64,000 nt of DNA from Nocardia sp. NBC_01503 (lineage in GTDB: Bacteria > Actinomycetota > Actinomycetes > Mycobacteriales > Mycobacteriaceae), in NCBI RefSeq assembly GCF_036327755.1, contig NZ_CP109596.1, positions 6,200,001-6,264,000 on the forward strand, in the 5' to 3' direction. This document shows positions 61,552 through 64,000 of this stretch, piece after piece. The translations under genes and the position numbers were made by a program. How positions within the stretch are numbered: the first letter of the stretch is position 1; each line of letters opens with the position of its first letter. The notes beneath the pieces are model-generated. The model was not told the DNA's origin and did not search any database. It was given only the letters and a program-made list of their open reading frames with translations.

Positions 61552-62626
61552 ACTCTCGACTTTCGTTGGTGATCTGCGCCGTTGTCTCGTCGAGGAAGTC
61601 GACGATATGCCCGAAGACATCCAGGGCCGCGCCGCGGCCGATGAAGGTGTCCAGGTGGCCGTAGGACGGAATCTCGGTGTAGCGCACCTCGACACCCGGA
61701 TTGCGTGCCGAAAGTACCTCGTAGCAGAGCTTGTTGGAGTCGACCCAGGCTTCATTGCGACCGCCCGCGAGCAACAGCACCGGGCAGTCGATCCGGGACG
61801 CCTGGTCCAGGGCGTTCTCCGGGAGCGCGTGGTACCGCTCATCGTCGACATTCCAGCGGACCACCGCGTGCGCCAACTCGATCTGACGCAGGTGCGGGAG
61901 TACGGAAAGCGGTACCGCGCCGAACAGTTCGGCGAGACGGTCGTGGGTGCCGGGGTGCAGGTGGTCGTGTTCGAAGAGTTTCGCGCCCATACCCCAGCCG
62001 TAGTGGACCAGGCGGCAGGTGGGGTCCGGGCAGTCACCCTTGCGGGAGAGTGCGGCGTAGAGCAGCGTCCGCTTGGACCACAGGCCGACCTTGCGGAAGT
62101 CCGATTCCAGATGGGTGACGCGGGAGCCGAGCATCTCACTGGCCAGCAGGACGCGCATGCGGGCGGAGGTGCTGACCTTCGGGGTCAGGAAGACACCCTG
62201 CGCGACCACGCCCGCCAGGCCGGGGAGCAGACCGCCGGTCAGGCTGAGCGACAGGGAGATCGCGCCGATGCAGTGCGCGACCACGAACAGCGGCCGGTCG
62301 CCGATGTGCTCGCGGATCCGGGCGACCGCCGCGGGCAGGTCGTAGAGGGCGACATCGTCGAAGGTGTACGGGCGGCCGGATTCGTTGTACGGGAGGGCGC
62401 AACTGCCGCGCCAGTCCAAGAGCCAGGATTGGTAGCCCGCGTCGGTCAGGACATCGGTGATATTGCGAATCTCGGGGAGCGCGAACATCTCCGAGGAGAC
62501 GCCGTGTCCGTGGATCAGCAGGACCGCCGGGCCGTCATCGGGGCCGACCTTGCGCAGCCGCAGGTCGATGCCGTCGTCGGTGCGGAATGGGATCACGTCC
62601 GCCGCGGTGGGGTCGGGTCGGGTCAT
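61484..62626 (-). CDS. Alpha/beta hydrolase with cysteine at the nucleophile position
   Basis: 380 aa; ATG 62626 overlaps the stop of the reductase-like gene (ATGA). Core: LLIHGHGVSSEMF, DWRGSCALPYN, then VVAHCIGAISLSLS, where the usual Gly-x-Ser-x-Gly elbow reads A-H-Cys-I-G, and a late histidine in PSYGHLDTFIGRGAA. Cysteine nucleophiles occur in dienelactone hydrolases and acyltransferase-like branches. I would expect acyl transfer or thioester hydrolysis rather than plain esterolysis (inference). It overlaps the GT1-type gene by 68 bp. Confidence 0.85.
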   Translation of the reverse strand: MTRPDPTAADVIPFRTDDGIDLRLRKVGPDDGPAVLLIHGHGVSSEMFALPEIRNITDVLTDAGYQSWLLDWRGSCALPYNESGRPYTFDDVALYDLPAAVARIREHIGDRPLFVVAHCIGAISLSLSLTGGLLPGLAGVVAQGVFLTPKVSTSARMRVLLASEMLGSRVTHLESDFRKVGLWSKRTLLYAALSRKGDCPDPTCRLVHYGWGMGAKLFEHDHLHPGTHDRLAELFGAVPLSVLPHLRQIELAHAVVRWNVDDERYHALPENALDQASRIDCPVLLLAGGRNEAWVDSNKLCYEVLSARNPGVEVRYTEIPSYGHLDTFIGRGAALDVFGHIVDFLDETTAQITNESREYANRIVDGGNPGRPSAISGAGR

Positions 62627-64000
62627 CGTCGCTGCTCCTTCCGCATGGCGCGGCGCAGATCCAGCAGATCGGTGCCGACGCGCAGCATCGGTTCGAGCAG
62701 GCTCTTGCCGAGTTGGCCGCCGAACCAGCTGAGCCACAACATCTTCGCCAGGCGTTGCTGTCGTTCGGGCAGGCGCGGATCGATCTCGATACCGTCGATC
62801 TGATCGGGCAGGTAGGTGTGCATCGGCACCGCCACCTCGCCGGTGAACGCGGCGGGCTCGCCGGTGCGCCCGATCTCGATGAGCTGGGTGCCGAGCTGGC
62901 GCACCATTCGGCGGCGGGCGGCGGCGAACTTGTAGCCCTCCAGCCACCAGGTGCCGCCGGACGAATCACGCAGGGTGAGTTGGTAATGCATGATCGGATG
63001 GCGGGTCTCGTTGCGCAGTGGGATGCCGTCGTGCGGGCGTACGATCGCGGTGCCCTGGACCGTGAGCGGTTCGTCGTGCAGGGCGGGGCAGGTCAGTTCG
63101 CCGTTGATATCGAGGGTGCGGGCCGAGAACACCTGGGCGCTGCTCGCGACGGACAGTGCCAGCCGCAGATCGCACGGGATCGCCGCTGTCTCACCTGCCG
63201 GACCAATTGTGCCGCTGAGTGTTTCGTGGAAACGTAGATACGGTTCGGCACCCGGCTGCGGTCCCATACCCGCCATGGTGGCGAGCATCTTGCCGCGCTG
63301 TGCCGGGCCGGGGATGGTCGCCGTGGGCAGTCCGTGCGCGGCGACGAAGGCATCGGTGCGTGCGGCTGTCGCCGGGGGCGCGGTCACCATGGCCGCGAGT
63401 TGCGTGCGTGCGACCGGACTCTGGAGCACCTGGGCCAGGGATTCCAGTTCGGGTACCGGACCCTCCCGGATCGCGCGGACCACATCCGCACACCACTGTT
63501 CCCAGTGCTGGACGCGAATTCCCAAGCCGCCGAGTGAGGTTTCGGCAACGATCTGCTCGAGCGAGGTGGGCGCTCCGGTCAGGTGATAGGTGTGCCCCCA
63601 GGCGCTGGGCGTGCACACGATCGCCGCGGCGGTGCGGCTGACCCAATCCACCGGGGCCGAGTTGAGGTACCGGAATCCCGGCACGGTGCGAAAACGCATG
63701 AGCGCGGCGGTGATTCCCGCATTGAGGTCGCGGGGGTTGTGCGCACCCGTCTCCGGATGGCTGCCGATGCCACCCGGTCGCATGACCGTGACCACGAGCC
63801 CGTGCTCACTCGCGCGCCGCAGTATCGCCTCGGCAGCCCACTTCGACCGGTCGTACCCGATCGGCAACTTGGCGACATTGGCGGTGGGTTCATCCTCGCC
63901 GAGCGTCTCCGCCTCGGACCCGTTGAACACCGCCATCGAAGAGATGTGGTGCACCGGCTTCGGTCGTCCGGTGCAGGCCAGCTCCGCCAGCGTCAGCGGC
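62623..64000 (-). CDS. Thioester-reductase/SDR-like protein with beta-rich C-terminal domain (5' end outside window)
   Basis: At least 458 residues visible; the frame is open to the window edge, and codons upstream of the first in-window start (L-T-L-A-E-L-A) are coding. N-terminal half: the end of an extended-SDR/thioester reductase domain, with HHISSMAVF, catalytic YDRSK, VVTVMRPGGIG and NSAPVDWVSR, very like the R domain of carboxylic acid reductases and NRPS. From about residue 225 a different beta-rich domain follows (FHETLSGTIG, then HYQLTLRDSSGGTWWLEGYKFA). Reductive release of an acyl thioester, or epimerisation, is possible. Coupled to the hydrolase by ATGA. Confidence 0.85.
   Translation of the reverse strand, partial: PLTLAELACTGRPKPVHHISSMAVFNGSEAETLGEDEPTANVAKLPIGYDRSKWAAEAILRRASEHGLVVTVMRPGGIGSHPETGAHNPRDLNAGITAALMRFRTVPGFRYLNSAPVDWVSRTAAAIVCTPSAWGHTYHLTGAPTSLEQIVAETSLGGLGIRVQHWEQWCADVVRAIREGPVPELESLAQVLQSPVARTQLAAMVTAPPATAARTDAFVAAHGLPTATIPGPAQRGKMLATMAGMGPQPGAEPYLRFHETLSGTIGPAGETAAIPCDLRLALSVASSAQVFSARTLDINGELTCPALHDEPLTVQGTAIVRPHDGIPLRNETRHPIMHYQLTLRDSSGGTWWLEGYKFAAARRRMVRQLGTQLIEIGRTGEPAAFTGEVAVPMHTYLPDQIDGIEIDPRLPERQQRLAKMLWLSWFGGQLGKSLLEPMLRVGTDLLDLRRAMRKEQRR

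Noticed and set aside
1..64000. CRISPR arrays, transposases, integrases, rRNA and tRNA genes
   Set aside because: No tandem spaced repeats, no DDE or recombinase motifs and no conserved RNA segments were seen on either strand.

Overview
The DNA is uniformly very GC-rich. It carries a mycolyltransferase-like secreted esterase, actinobacterial regulator and stress families, PucR and TetR regulators, a TerD protein, an MpaB-family (DUF2236) oxygenase and two NRPS genes. Together these point to the chromosome of a mycolic-acid actinomycete, most likely Nocardia or a close relative. This is inferred from gene content only; no rRNA or other species marker is present. I see no tRNA, rRNA, CRISPR array, transposase or prophage gene.

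Layout. 1-10.2 kb: a Ser/Thr kinase cut by the window edge; a 32-bp inverted repeat; a class II aldolase followed by a collapsed sugar-kinase remnant; a divergent TetR gene; a Tat-exported ceramidase; a NarI-like membrane protein that has lost all four haem ligands; then small enzymes (SDR, HSL-type esterase, VOC, ABM monooxygenase), an internally deleted GNAT, a DUF1206 membrane protein and a hemerythrin protein. 10.2-13.9 kb: a four-gene osmoprotectant ABC importer. 14.0-17.5 kb: a TauD remnant, ATP-grasp, DinB, SDR, VOC and a small basic protein. 17.6-19.9 kb: a stand-alone secY followed by a degenerate response regulator with a signal-peptide-like N-terminus. 20.2-24.8 kb: a one-module NRPS (C-A-T-TE) coupled to a DUF6875-type gene. 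24.9-27.4 kb: the mycolyltransferase homologue and an MFS exporter. 27.7-33.8 kb: a complete ribose operon (rbsR-K-D-B-A-C) with its own operator and an intercistronic hairpin. 33.8-36.5 kb: xylA and a ROK regulator behind a perfect 25-bp palindrome, with no xylB. 36.6-42.8 kb: a dimodular NRPS (A-T-C-A-T-R) with reductive release. 43.0-45.7 kb: a stress island (MerR, a structured leader region, cold-shock domain protein, Hsp20, a CIRCE-like element, HspR-like regulator). 45.8-58.9 kb: mixed genes, including a multicopper oxidase remnant, MpaB and CrtC/AttH-like proteins, an unrecognised 522-aa protein, PucR, secretory lipase, a luciferase-like oxidoreductase, TerD and HxlR. 59.0-64 kb: a tightly overlapping operon of two glycosyltransferases, an alpha/beta hydrolase with a cysteine at the nucleophile position and a thioester-reductase-like protein that runs off the window.

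Themes. Sugar uptake and entry into metabolism (ribose, xylose) sit between two unrelated peptide synthetase loci. Four genes (PfkB, GNAT, TauD, multicopper oxidase) are reduced to terminal fragments, which suggests recurrent deletion in this accessory region. Several regulators lie beside palindromes that look like their own operators. The most unusual items are the haem-ligand-less NarI homologue, the secY/response-regulator pair, the reductive dimodular NRPS with an upstream palindrome and micro-ORF, the hairpin-dense leader at 43.4-43.8 kb, and the glycosyltransferase/reductase operon at the right edge.
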